Shown one piece after another: positions 1-10,698 of a stretch of 64,000 nucleotides of DNA. Every line of letters starts with the position of its first letter. Position 1 is the first letter of the stretch. Made by a program: the position numbers and the translations under genes. The notes under the pieces were generated by a model. The model searched no databases and was not told the origin of the DNA. It was given only the letters and a program-made list of their open reading frames with translations. Source of the stretch: Allium sativum (taxonomy: Eukaryota > Streptophyta > Magnoliopsida > Asparagales > Amaryllidaceae); NCBI GenBank assembly GCA_030737875.1, contig CM060922.1, positions 318,595,456 to 318,659,455 of the forward strand, written 5' to 3'.

Positions 1-1215
1 GATCACTCACAATGGGAATGCCATAACATCGGTGGAGTATTTTAGTGAATATAGAACAGAAAAATTACAACAAGACAGATATAAATAGTACTTGAAATTT
101 TAAAACATCATCTCATAACAGCGGAAGTAAAACATGTCTGGTTACATCATAAACCCACAATAAAAGTCAAGTAAAATATCCATCAAAATAAAGAAGTACA
201 TAATCCCACTCTCATACAATAGCCAAAACAAAAGGAAAGATAACTGGATAACTGGAGCTTTACATCTACCCAAGCTCCTAAAGACTGGAACAGCAATCCG
301 ATCAAGCTCCACTACTGCTAGGATCCACCACAGGACCTGAGGGTTGGGAAAAAGATAAAAACAACGGGGTCAGACATAAGTCTGAGCGAGTCCTATAACT
401 TTAACAATACAATCGTTAAAGTAACCAGAGAAGACATGAACTGATATACGGTAACATATGGGGATGAATGGTTACACTTAGCAGTCAACTAAACTAAGAT
501 AAGAGATAAAAACGCATCTACCCTTCCTAAGGTAAATTACTAAACTGCACCACACCAGTCGTTCCTAACTTAAAGGTTGATCCCACCCAAGGACTTTTAA
601 AATTAACCTAATAGTACTTGCGTACCCCTAGGTGACCAAGTAGGCGCCACAGCGCCCTACAATCCACCAGGTGTACACACTACTCCCCATTCGATCGGCT
701 CCCTAACGTAGATACCCGTGCTGGCCCCACCGTGGGGTGTACCATTCCCCAACGTGGCAACCTGATAAAACTAACGGTGCACGGCTTATATCTACACGAT
801 GCAACAACGGCTTACCTACCAGCCCGGGCCCACTCACGCATATGAAGCCCGTTGGACTTGCGTTTCCACCACTAACCCGTTTGCCTCTTACAGTCAAGCC
901 CAGTATGCGTGTCCCGTCCTCGACATGGGTCGAGCCCATAAAGATACGTATGGGTTACTGGTTGAAATGGGCCTCCACAAGCTACCCACCTAAGCTTGTC
1001 CCTTTTTCTAGTATGCCCTACTTAACCCTTTAATCATGTCTAATTACATGTTTCTATTTTGGTTAAGTATTCTAATCGTATTTTCTATTGCCACCCAAGG
1101 CAACCACTAGATTTTCTCATGCCACCCAAGGCACCCACTTAACCCCTCATGTCCCTCTACATGCTAATGTGGTTAAGTGTTTCTTAATTAATTAATTAAG
1201 AACGTATCCTTTGTA

Positions 1216-1437
1216 AAGACCTATCACATTAGACTGTCTTTTATGACTGCTGGTTAAGCCGGTTGGGTCCGGGCAGCCTTATGTCATAACCGAGTCTAAC
1301 CTCGTGTCTTTACATTAATCACGTGTTTAGTTTGTGCCTAAGACCTCTCACATTGGGCTAACATTTGTAGCAACTGGTTAAGCCGGTTGGGTCCGGGCAG
1401 TTTTACGCTACAACTGAGTCCAACCTCGTGTCTTAGT
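1216..1437 (-). repeat. Two tandem copies of a ~125-bp unit in the Tek-2 LTR
   Basis: Both copies contain CTGGTTAAGCCGGTTGGGTCCGGGCAG followed by a variable stretch and CTAACCTCGTGTCTT or CCAACCTCGTGTCTT. Copy 1 spans about 1216-1312 and copy 2 about 1341-1437. No coding sense is apparent. Confidence 0.75.
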
Positions 1438-1510
1438 CAATTAATTACACCTAATTAATCACCCTCATAATTTTATATTAATTATCCCTAATTAATCAAG
1501 TTTTTCTTAA

Positions 1511-1625
1511 CATGGGTAGACCTAACTCAATAGGTAAATTCCCATGGGGTAGACCTAACTCAATAGGTAAATTCCCAACACATAGTATGGGTACACCTAA
1601 CTAAATAGGCAAATTCCCATACTAT
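1511..1625 (-). repeat. Three tandem copies of a ~45-bp unit in the Tek-2 LTR
   Basis: The unit is built around GGGTAGACCTAACTCAATAG followed by GTAAATTCCCAT. The third copy is diverged (GGGTACACCTAACTAAATAG). Its flanking TAGTATGGG and CCCATACTATG are reverse complements, so this unit can fold. Confidence 0.8.
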
Positions 1626-1779
1626 GTTCATTTATTTTATGTTATGCATAATTATATTAATTTCACACAATCTTATTAACTTATGCATTTAATTACCCCA
1701 TCGTTCCCACGTAATTTCGTTTTCATGACATAACACATAAAAGGTGTCAACTTGCATATGAATGAACATGTTTCAAAGG

Positions 1780-2300
1780 TGCCATCTTGCATATTAACAA
1801 ACACATAACTTGTATATGAACTTGCATAACATGTCACATAACTTGCATATAATCTTGTATAACATGTCACATAACTTGCATATAATATGTCACATAACTT
1901 ACATATTCACTTGCATAACATTCTTTCATATTTACTCATAAACTTGCATAATGTGTCATCATGAACTTGCATATTAACAAACATATAACTTACATGTTTA
2001 CATACATGTAACTTGCATATTAACAAACATGTAACTTGCATATTAACAAACATGTAACTTGCATATTTACATACATGTAACTTGCATATTAACAACCATG
2101 TAACTTGCATATTAACAAACATGTAACTTGCATATTTACATACATGTAACTTGCATATTAACAACCATGTAACTTGCATATTAACAAACATGTAACTTGC
2201 ATATTTACATACATGTAACTTGCATATTTACATACATATAACTTACATAGCATATCACCATGAACTTGCATAACATGCATATGATTACATAGCCCACAAC
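1780..2300 (-). repeat. Minisatellite of ~24-bp units in the Tek-2 LTR
   Basis: The core AACTTGCATATT plus AACAAACATGT is repeated more than ten times, with two alternating variants (AACAAACATGT and TACATACATGT). This gives a higher-order pattern. Long minus-strand open frames here (1907-2191) only reflect the repeat and show a period-8 amino-acid pattern, so they are not called as genes. Confidence 0.85.
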
Positions 2301-2685
2301 TTGCATATTTAGCATCATGCAAACATAACATACATCATATTAAACTTGCATAAACTTACATACCCAACATGCATAAACATAAGATTAATGCTAACATCAT
2401 ATCATATGATTCAAAGCTCATTAACCCACATACAAAACCATAAATCTCATCACATCTCATCTAATTAGTTTACCAAAAGATCATCAAAGTGATAGAAACT
2501 CACAACTAGCAAATTTTGCACACCAAATGAAGAAGATTAAGATGCTAAGAAGGGATTAGAGGTTGATTAGAGAGTGATTAGCATGCAACCCTCTTCCTTG
2601 ATTTGTGGAGGCCATGATCAAGTTGTATTTTGCCATAGTTTAATTACAAGGTTTAATTATGAATGAATTAGGGTAGGGTTGGGGT

Positions 2686-2697
2686 CTTATTTATAGG
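2686..2697 (-). promoter_or_regulatory. TATA box of the Tek-2 LTR
   Basis: The minus strand reads CCTATAAATAAG. It lies about 475 bp into the LTR and about 130 bp downstream (in the sense of transcription) of the GTCGACA array, which is the expected place for the retrotransposon core promoter. Confidence 0.6.
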
Positions 2698-2823
2698 ATT
2701 AGAAAGTGTTTTAGGCCCTTAGATTAACCCTAGATTAGATTAGGACCCTTAGATTTAGGAACCCTCTAGAACATAGCCCAAGACTGAACCAAGAACAAAC
2801 CTGGTGCACCCAGACCAGCAGGG

Positions 2824-2903
2824 CCGACACCTTGTGTCGACACCCCTGTCGACAGGGCTGTCGACACCCCTGTCGACACCCCTGTCGACATGCCTGTCGA
2901 CAC
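2824..2903. repeat. GTCGACA palindrome array upstream of the Tek-2 TATA box
   Basis: TGTCGACA or a close variant occurs about six times in 80 bp, separated by short C/T- or G-rich spacers such as CCCC and GGGC. Each unit is a perfect palindrome centred on GTCGAC. It occupies the same position relative to the LTR start and TATA box as the GGGTCGACCC array in Tek-1. Confidence 0.85.
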
Positions 2904-3169
2904 GGGGCTAGGCGGGAATTTTTCCCCCCCTTTCCTCTTTTGGCTCCAAACTTGTTTTAGAGCAGAATTTTAAATTTAAATTTTCTAAAAACTTCTTTGG
3001 GCCATAACCGGGCCATACGGACTCCGATTCTCGAAAACTCGGACTCTATTTCGCGTATTTTTCCGAGACGAACGCAATGACGCAGCCCGTTTCCCCTGGT
3101 TCTTCCATCTGAGATTAATTATACTTTAATTACTAACTATTAGTGTTAATTGAAATTCGGGGTGTTACA

Positions 3170-5279
3170 TATTTGCAAATGAATTGTCATGATTATTTGG
3201 GTTTTGTGTATTATTGATTTTAATATTGGGTTAAAGATGAAAAGTGGTGTTGCCAATATTTTTTCTATTTTGTGTAATTCACCTTTATTAAACATTTGAT
3301 TGTAATATAAAAGGGTTTAATTTTGGGTATTCATGATTTTATTAGGTTTGGATTATATTTTGAATCTAAACATATTCATACTTGAAATATGTCAAATGTA
3401 AACGTTTTCATGTGCATAACACTAAAAAAGGGTGAATTAGATAGAGTGGAAATTATAAACATACATGTATATGTGTAAGTAATACTCTATTTTTAATCCA
3501 GCATTGAAATCATTCCAACAAGCCTAGGATGCAAGTTGAAATTTGTATGTATGTATATTTTCCATTCACTGCTATTTGTTAAATTGTTATTATGTCATCA
3601 TGCCTAAGTTGTAGCGGTAAAAGTAAGGAAAAAATAACTTGAACACCTTGATTTAGACAAATTTGACAATTAGTTAGAACGTTCCTCGTTCATATGAATA
3701 TTTACGTTATTTTGGCATTATAATTAGTTTACTTATATAAACGTAATCAATGAAATTAACGTTTTATTAGTGTAATAAATGCAATTAGGATAGAATTCGA
3801 ATTTGAATTGTCCCCATATATATATATATATACATTGATTGCTCGTGTGTGCATATAAAATGATTATATATATATATATAATGACACACAAACACGAGGT
3901 TAGTTTCCATTTGTGGTATAAATCTGCCCAGAACCGACTGGCAAATACAGCAACCACAAGTAGGCCCAACTAATGTGAGAGGTCTAGGTGCCATGAACCA
4001 TTCAAACTTAGTACAATAGACATGAGGTTAAACCAACTTGTAGTAGATGTTTGCCCGAAACTTACTGGCATATCCAACATCTACAGGTATATGGTTTAAT
4101 GTGAGATATCTAGTGTGTATATATAACCATATATTTATAAGTTTATTACACGTGAAAATAGGTAGGCTTACTACACCTTGAGAAGGTCTTAAGTGGCTGA
4201 TTTTATTTTTTTACCTAATTTGTGTTTTAATTGGTTAGGACTAGGATTCCTCTGAAGATTTACTCCTTAGAGGAGAACCAAAATCATGAGACCCACCCTT
4301 ATTAGATTTAAAGTAAATCTTTGGGTCCTCCTTCTCTAAAAGTGGTTAGGCATAAACGGTAACGGAGTAGCGTAGTTCACGAGGATGTTCACTTCCTCTA
4401 GAAGCTTATAAGGGATCAACTAGGGACAGACTTGTTAAATAAAAGATATATAGCCATTGCATGCTAACCAACTATCTAAGCGGAGTATTAAGCGACATAG
4501 GTGTCCTACCGTAATATCAGTTAAGTAGCAACGTTCGTAATACTACTTCTCATATTACAAGTGAGAGTATATACTTAAGAACGTTAATGTATTAGGACGG
4601 GGTCTTAAGGGGTTTGGGATCCGCCTCAGGGTTATAAGAGATCATAAGAATCCACCTTTAATAGGGCCATAAGTGACCGAGAATGCCCATGACGTTGGGA
4701 CTTTACCCTAAAATACTAATGGACGATTGACTAGGATATCTACCCCCATTGGTTAGATACTTGGTGCTTGTGTGAATCTTGTGTGCTGCGTAGACATATC
4801 TTGACATATGTAACCAGCTAAAATATAGGGTATGGACTTTAAGTAACACCATATTTCTATCACAAAAACTTTATATTCTGACCCCTCTCCTTAACATATC
4901 CAATAGGTCAGTAGATGGGGTAAAATCCATGGATGAATTCATGACAGGTGCTGAAGAAGAAGACGAAGTTGTTATGCTATTATTAGTAGTTATTTCTTTA
5001 CTTCTTTTGGAAACTTGTGAGAACGATTATTTGATGTACCCATTGAACAGATGTAACTGTGACTGTTGTATTTCATTGATTTTTTTAAATAATTGGTACA
5101 TCTTATTTCAGTATTACATTTTCTCTTTCCGCTGTATGAGAATTCCATTCGAAGTAATGTTATTATGTTTTGTACAAATGTAATCCTTATAGGAACCAAC
5201 GACCCATTTAGAATGGCTCTAGATTTCGATGGGCCTTTTCTGGGTCGAAAAGTAGGCCCATTCTAGGCGGGTTGTTACA
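3170..5279 (+). mobile_element. LTR-F: 3' part of a degenerate gypsy-type LTR
   Basis: The stretch ends at 5279 with GGCGGGTTGTTACA, a typical gypsy LTR terminus. The next bases resume the antisense ORF of Tat-A, so this is the right edge of an insertion. Near the end it has GTCAGTAGATGGGGTAAAATCC, reminiscent of the late part of chromovirus LTRs. Its start is not visible, probably because Tek-2 inserted into it at 3169/3170. The open frame at 4929-5183 has no recognisable domain and I do not call it. The rest of the 2.1 kb is AT-rich DNA with no gene that I can see. Confidence 0.45.
3816..3881. repeat. Two (TA)n microsatellites
   Basis: TA runs occur at about 3816-3832 and 3864-3881, separated by 31 bp of unique sequence. 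Confidence 0.9.
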
Positions 5280-5284
5280 TGTGA

Positions 5285-5640
5285 GGGCATCGAATTTGAT
5301 GGATTGTCAATTATAACATCATCTGCCATCATGTCTGGCGCCTCAAGAGTGTCTCCCTCCATAATATCTATGTGCTCTTCTCCTTTGGGTTCCACCTCTG
5401 TTGCTCCAGACCTTCCTATGTCGCTGGTTTGGTCGAGTGCTCGACCGTCTGTTGTGGTCTCTCCGATTACACCTCCTGGTCAAGTTCCTTAAGCGAATCC
5501 ATGGGTTTAGAAGGTGTGTACTTTCCAGAAGTCTCAAGCTTGTTGTCCTCCGAGTCAGTACTGCTTAACGAACTAGGTTGTGACGATGAGTGCCGAGAAG
5601 CTTCGACTTCCAAAGTATGATGTTACTTAGACGACCTTAT
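5285..5640 (-). pseudogene. N-terminal fragment of the Tat antisense ORF (copy A)
   Basis: The minus-strand translation is acidic and Ser/Pro-rich and contains APDMMADDVIIDNPSNSM near its broken end. This aligns with APDMTENAVILENPLDSV in Tat-D and with the equivalent part of Tat-B, which fixes it as the N-terminal region of the same protein. It is cut off at 5284 by LTR-F. Stops and a frame change are present. The function of the protein is unknown; related plant gypsy elements carry such antisense ORFs next to the 3' LTR. Confidence 0.7.
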
Positions 5641-5716
5641 TTCCATTGCTAGCTATACATTCAATATAGTTACATTAGACATCACATCGAATAACATGAA
5701 TGTGTGGCGCAGTGAT

Positions 5717-5734
5717 GTGTTAATACAATTATAA
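5717..5734 (-). promoter_or_regulatory. Candidate core promoter of the antisense ORF (copy A)
   Basis: The minus strand reads TTATAATTGTATTAACAC. Tat-D has TTATAATTGCATTAACAC at the same distance upstream of its antisense ORF, and Tat-B has a diverged version. Conservation in an otherwise diverged non-coding stretch is the evidence; transcription from it is inferred. Confidence 0.4.
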
Positions 5735-7362
5735 CATACAAACATGGGACACGATGATGATCACAAGTCCTTAAGATTGTAACCATCATTGTCGTCAACC
5801 AATATCGGTAGATTCACGTCGAGTCGTGACTACAACATGATTAGAATCAGGAAAACACATCTAAGAGTTTGATAGTTCAACGGGCATCCAATCCGATTTT
5901 ATGCTCTAGTCCTATGTGCAAGGATGAATTGTTGGCTCGATTATATTCGACACTGGGTTCGATTCAATCATCTAGCACGATGAAGGAGACGTAAATCCAA
6001 GGACGGGGAACAAGTAGTCGAGTCTTAAATGAGGGATCAGAGATGCACTGGAAATAGGGCTCGAATTGGCCTAGATCCTAAGGATACGAAATTTCGCATC
6101 CTCAGGCCACAACATAATTCAAATCCCTTCCTGAAATTTTTCATCCCCTCGTTCCTCACAAAATTCGACTCCTACTCCTCTACACTTCTTCCCGGTTTCA
6201 TATCGCATCACATAGATGTGAAATTTCGCATCACTAAGAGTGAAATTTCGCATCACTCAGAGTGAAATTTCGCATCACTCAGGTGCGAAATTTCGCACCA
6301 CCCAGTTGCGAAAGACCACATCCTCATCTCATCTTTCCCCTCTGACTTCCTCCTTCCTCCTCCGCTACTCATCTTCTGCAATCCTCCTCAAACTTGAATT
6401 TAAAATCTCGTGAAAACAACCTGGTTCTGGTCCCCTCGAAATTCGGCCTAGAGCTCGATTCAAGGGTCGACCTCGAGTATGTTTCGAATTTCGATCTCGA
6501 GCTTCTTAAGTCCCAACATTATAATGTTCGTTTCATGTTTGAATCGTATAATCAAGGCAAAGATTTCGAATACCACCTGAAAACTATGTTCGAATTTGAT
6601 TTATGTCAAACTATCGAGGTCCTGGAATGACAATGGCAAACGTAGTAAAAGAGAGGGTGGGGAAGACTTCAAATCGATTATATAGGGGAGGAAAAGAATA
6701 GAACAAGCCCAAAGACGTTTCACATCCCTTTAGGGATGGAGAAATTTCGTATCCCCCATGGGATGCGAAGCTAAAAAAACAAAATGTATATAATTATATG
6801 TAAATATACATATGTAAAAAAATGAATGGACGAGAACAAAATTTCCAAACTTTGAAAATTTTATAACTTGTGATTCCGTTTACAACCACGCACATGTATT
6901 TTCAATGATACGATAATCTATACCAATCTGATTCACTAACCAACTATATGCTCGTAATTCTAAACGACTCGAGAACATACAACGAGCGATCGAATCCACG
7001 ATCCGATATCGTTTTTCGAAATCCAACTCGCGTAGTCCTAAACCGACAACACATTCACTATTTGTCTTTTATTTTCAATCTCTGATCGCATTGCACAAAA
7101 CCACGTGAAAGCATTTGAGCGCATGCGCACCATTATGTCGACAGCGACTTGTTTTCATTTCGACGTAAATGAGGTTCGACGACTAATGATTAATTTCATG
7201 TGTAGACAAGCATTAGACATTCAAAGAGACTACCGATAAATCGAAACTCTCGACACAATCGATGGAGAGATCACGGCTAAGTGTTAAACAGCTTGGAGAT
7301 CTTTTTAACTCCCAGAAACAATTATTTCAACTCACAACACATAATGTCAAGACAAGACGTAT
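5735..7362 (+). other. Tat-A non-coding tail
   Basis: This stretch links the antisense ORF to the polypurine tract and aligns in patches with the tails at 30571-32320, 39290-40820 and 47751-49896 (for example the segment near 6960 about crossing from ACTAACCAAC to ACTCGAGAAC, and GACAGCGACTTGTTTTCATTTCGACGT near 7139). It holds one palindrome array and an isolated unit near 6742-6772. The open frame at 6394-6630 is not kept in the other tails, so I leave it out. Confidence 0.6.
6070..6310. repeat. GAAATTTCGCATC palindrome array in the Tat-A tail
   Basis: Starting with GGATACGAAATTTCGCATCC, the array continues with at least four tandem copies of TGAAATTTCGCATCACTCAGAG-type units of about 22 bp at 6218-6300. 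Left half-sites have mostly decayed to TGTGAAA or AGTGAAA while right half-sites keep CGCATC. Confidence 0.85.
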
Positions 7363-7375
7363 TTTGGAGGGCAAG
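7363..7375 (+). promoter_or_regulatory. Polypurine tract of Tat-A
   Basis: TTGGAGGGCAAG lies directly before the LTR start TGTTAACC. The same position has TTGGGGGGAAA in Tat-B and TTTGGGAGGCAAG in Tat-D. This is the expected primer for plus-strand synthesis. Confidence 0.7.
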
Positions 7376-7418
7376 TGTTAACCGGCTTTTTGGTCTGGTT
7401 CCCAAAAGCATACCAGGC
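7376..7418 (+). mobile_element. Tat-A 3' LTR, first 43 bp
   Basis: TGTTAACCGGCTTTTTGGTC matches the LTR start of Tat-B, Tat-B' and Tat-D. The LTR is interrupted after CAGGC (7414-7418) by Tek-1 and continues at 17338. Confidence 0.85.
7414..7418. repeat. Left target-site duplication of Tek-1 (CAGGC)
   Basis: CAGGC here is repeated exactly at 17333-17337, right after the last base of the 3' LTR. A perfect 5-bp duplication shows that Tek-1 is one complete integration. Confidence 0.92.
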
Positions 7419-7679
7419 TGTAACGCTCCGTAACACTATAACGATAAACTAAAGAGTACTTAATTAAATATTGGAAATTATGTAAAAAAAGGACTGTACA
7501 TTGTGTTCGTCTCAGAATTCTGCTTAAGATAGACTCCGAGTTTGCATAAAACAGAATCGTATGAGAAAGTTATTCAGTTTAGAAGTTTGTATACGTACAA
7601 GAGAATTATATATATGCAAATCAACTCAGAATTCAAAATAGTTTAAAATTATTAAGCGGGAGAAATAAGGGGAAATTGA

Positions 7680-7730
7680 CCCATTGGGGTTGACCCAGGA
7701 CGGGTTGGGTCGACCCAACCGGGATCTGGC
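7680..7730. repeat. GGGTCGACCC palindrome cluster, Tek-1 5' LTR
   Basis: GGGGTTGACCC and GGTTGGGTCGACCCAACC occur within 50 bp, ending about 55 bp upstream of the TATA box. The 3' LTR has five such half or whole units at 15141-15220, so the copy number differs between LTRs of one element. Confidence 0.75.
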
Positions 7731-7784
7731 CGAGTGCAGAGTTCTGAACGTGGACTTGTTTTGTAGTGTGGTTCATTGGTAATA

Positions 7785-7795
7785 GCTATAAATAG
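7785..7795 (+). promoter_or_regulatory. TATA box, Tek-1 5' LTR
   Basis: GCTATAAATAGG, with CATCA-type sequence about 30 bp downstream where transcription would begin. The 3' LTR keeps GCTATAAATAGG at 15282-15293. Confidence 0.7.
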
Positions 7796-9785
7796 GACAT
7801 CATTTCTATTGATTTTACACATAAAAAACAATGGAGATAACGAGATGCTGCCCCAGCTTGGATTGAATTAGCTTATTTTTCTTCAACAGCAGCCGATTCG
7901 TATACAAGAATTTCTTCTGCAACATCTTCTTGTTACTCTCTGTTCTTTAGATCAAATCTCTGTGAGTTCATGTTACTTGTAGACATAAACATTTAACAAG
8001 TAATCCTGACATGTTTATAATTCTAGATCTAAACCTATGGCTGTTAAAGATCTGATTCATACTTAAACAAATCTTCCATTACATGTATTCCTCTGTAACC
8101 TGATCTACTGTTCAGGTCTTGTATGCCTAATTCTGATATGCCTGTTTTAGTTATCATATGCCTATTCTGTTATTATGCTTATTTCTGTTCTTTTCTCTCC
8201 CTCTTTCCCTTTTTATTTTTATAGCCTAGGCTACTTTCGAGCCTAGGCCTATCGCTGAAATATGCGAACGAACGAAATTGGGAATGGTTGGGAAGGGTAA
8301 ATGGGGGAATATCTTATGTTATGAGTCACAATGGGATCTAGGGGCATAACCTATACTATGATGTATGTGTAAAAATTTGGGGCATATCTTATATTGTGAA
8401 TCATGACTTGAGGGTTGGGGCATGTAAATCTGTAGGATTAATTCATAGATTAAGTGGAATATGTAATGAAATTGTAAACAACATGTGAAACCAGTTTGGA
8501 TCTGTGGGGGCATATACGAACCTGTTAAATTGCGGGGGTTAAGTAAATTTGTTTAACTCTGTCGGGGTTACACGAACCTGTTAAACTTAATATGTTTTAT
8601 CTATTAGGGTTATGCAGACATATTAATCTATTAGGCATAACCTGTCAAAATCATGGTTAGTTGGGGAAAACAAGCCTAGGGGTGGCTTGTGTCATATGTT
8701 GTGTGGAGCCCATATCAGTCAGTAACCCTTTTTGGTATCTAAAGGGGGACCCCACACTAGGTAGGGGTCAGGGAACGCTTACTGAACTGATTATAAGAGG
8801 TTCATTTGGGTGGAGGTGTTCCGATGGTGCATTCCGACGGAGTCATGTGTGTGCATGGGTCCGGCTTGCTTGGGAAAATAAGTCGCCATAACACCAGTAA
8901 ATGGGTCTGTGTCCTTCTGGGGGTTGCCACTTTAGGAAGTGATACATCCTACTATGGGGCCGACACAGAGTATTTATGGGATAGGGACCCGATCGATTGG
9001 GGGTAGTAATTAGGGTACATCTAGTCCTGCCTGTTTAGGTGCCCGTTATTTCTATTTGAGGTAACCCACGTTATTTCTGTTGGGATACCTGTTATTTCTG
9101 TTTGGGGTAAAACTTGTTAATAAAAGTACACCTAAGTCTACCATTATGTTTCTGTTGGGATCATTCTATTTCTGTTATACTAGTACTGGTGCAGAGAAAA
9201 GTCCTTGAGAAGCGTAACCTACTCTGTTCATTCTGCTTATCCTACTCAGTTTGTTATACCTGTTACATGATACTGCTATCTCTCATCCAGTTTATATGCC
9301 TGTCATGATACTTATTATATGCTAAAAGTCACTGGACTCGCCAGACTTTATGTCTGACTCGTTTTGTTTCCTTTTCTCTCTCTTCCTTCCTCCTTCAAGT
9401 TCTCAAGGTGGGAACGCTTAGGCTTGACTAGGACTCTCTCTTCTGTTTCTTCTTGGATTTGGATTTGCTTAGTTGTACCGCTTTGACTTCTTGTCTACTT
9501 GTTTATGGCTACTTATGAGGACTATGATTTTTTATTTCCATACTTTGATGGTTTTTAGCGCAAGGCAGATGTTTTTATTTGATGTATTTTATTCCAGTAT
9601 TTCAGTCTGATGTTGTAACTGGATTTTGAGACCACGATGTTTTCTGTTGGAAAATAAAGTTTTAAATTTCGGCTGCTATTTTATGTATATGTCCTGTGAG
9701 ATTCTGTTCTGTTTACCTATAATGCTTCACGGAACTTAATGCATTCTGTTAAAGAGTGACATTTATGGACGTGGGGTGTCACATT

Positions 9786-9797
9786 TGGTATCAGAGC
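9786..9797 (+). promoter_or_regulatory. Primer-binding site of Tek-1
   Basis: TGGTATCAGAGC, two bases after the LTR end, is the usual plant retrotransposon PBS complementary to the 3' end of initiator methionine tRNA. Confidence 0.9.
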
Positions 9798-9960
9798 TGA
9801 AGGTTACAAGATCGATAAAAATGTTTTGAAATTGTTCTCAAAACGTTTCAAAAAAAAATATTTTCGAAGGAAAAGTCTATTTTTGGAAAACCTATTCCCC
9901 AAAGCCATATAAAATATCTTTCGATTCTCTGTTTGAATCCCTTTTCCTTTTCTTTTCAGC

Positions 9961-10698
9961 ATGTTTGGGGAACTGAATATTCCCGAGGTCGTTCAGATAC
10001 CGGCTTGGCTCCGCATATATCATGAGGTTATGGCACCTGCCGGAGGCAAAGAAAATGCCCCTCCCCCAGCCGCAGCCGGTGTTCCTCCTCCTCCACGATC
10101 AGATAATTTCTCTAAGATATGCAAGGATTTCTATGCTATAGGAGGAAAGCCGTTCCGAGGGACTGAGATCTTTGTGGAAGCATGAAGTTGGCTAATAGAG
10201 ACGGATGATTTGTTTGGGATTTTTGAGGTTGACGACCGTAGGAAGATTCAGTTGGCCACTTGGAAGCTGAAGGATGAGGCTTCATTCTAGTGGGAAGTGA
10301 CGCAAGCAGGGAGTCCAGTTGATACTTGGGATGATTTCCGACAGAGATTCGAGATGAAATTTCTTTCTCAGGCAGAAGAGAGTATAAAAATGGAAAGGTT
10401 TTTGACACTTAAGCAAGGAAGCATGTCTGTCAAAGACTATGTCAATAAGTTCAATCAGTTGGAAAGATTTGGTTTGGAGTTGGTGAATACCCCGCACAAG
10501 AAAGATTTGAGGTTTGCAAGAGGAATAAATCAACCTCTCCATGAGTTTGTAATGTATCATATTCTGATGAGGACAACTTTTGAGAAACTAGTTGACATGG
10601 CACTGATGCATGGGGAAGAGAAGGATGAGAAAAAAGAAGTTAAGACCGAGGAGATGCAAAACAAGAAAGTGTGGCCCAAGAAAGAACAACAAAAGTAG
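9961..10698 (+). pseudogene. gag: Tek-1 gag (capsid part)
   Basis: The start ATG at 9961 opens a frame with a Pro-rich linker and then a Retrotrans_gag-type capsid domain. Its C-terminal half includes the QRFEMKFLSQAEE and MSVKDYVNKFNQL stretches typical of chromovirus gag. In-frame stops are at 10183 (TGA), 10288 (TAG) and 10696 (TAG), but the same frame continues downstream, so the damage is point mutation. Gag would form the cytoplasmic particle. The zinc-knuckle part follows in the same frame. Confidence 0.85.

Larger units (their letters stand above)
1..3169 (-). mobile_element. Tek-2: long LTR of a Tekay-type Ty3/gypsy element, minus strand
   Basis: Read on the minus strand, the LTR begins at 3169 with TGTAACACCCCG, almost the same start as the 3' LTR of Tek-1 at 14872. 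It also shares with Tek-1 a block built around GACTCGCTCAGACTTATGTCTGAC (here about 378-400, there about 9333-9360). A TATA box, a palindrome array and several tandem repeats lie inside it. The 3' end of the LTR is beyond the left edge of the window, so neither a PBS nor its length can be checked; at least 3.17 kb is present. The sequence just outside the LTR start is not purine-rich, so this is more likely a 5' or solo LTR than a 3' LTR. No coding sequence is visible. The family assignment is inferred from LTR similarity only. Confidence 0.75.
7419..9783 (+). mobile_element. Tek-1 5' LTR
   Basis: It starts TGTAACGCTCCG and ends GGGGTGTCACA. It aligns along its whole length with 14872-17332. 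The two LTRs differ by many substitutions and by indels, so the insertion is not recent. The open frames within it (for example 8661-9006) are not conserved as protein. Confidence 0.92.

Noticed and set aside
737..1033. Overlapping frames on both strands in the Tek-2 LTR.
   Set aside because: They lie in non-coding LTR sequence and show no known domain.
1907..2191. A 94-codon minus-strand frame with repeated VNMQVT-type peptides.
   Set aside because: It is the translation of the 24-bp minisatellite, with no start context or homologue and only repeat periodicity.
4929..5183. A frame starting MDEFMTGAEEEDEVVMLLLV that looks like an acidic start plus a membrane segment.
   Set aside because: It lies in the last part of LTR-F, close to the LTR terminus, with no homologue that I recognise.
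6394..6630. A 78-codon frame in the Tat-A tail with a plausible composition.
   Set aside because: The aligned tails of Tat-B, Tat-B' and Tat-D do not keep it.
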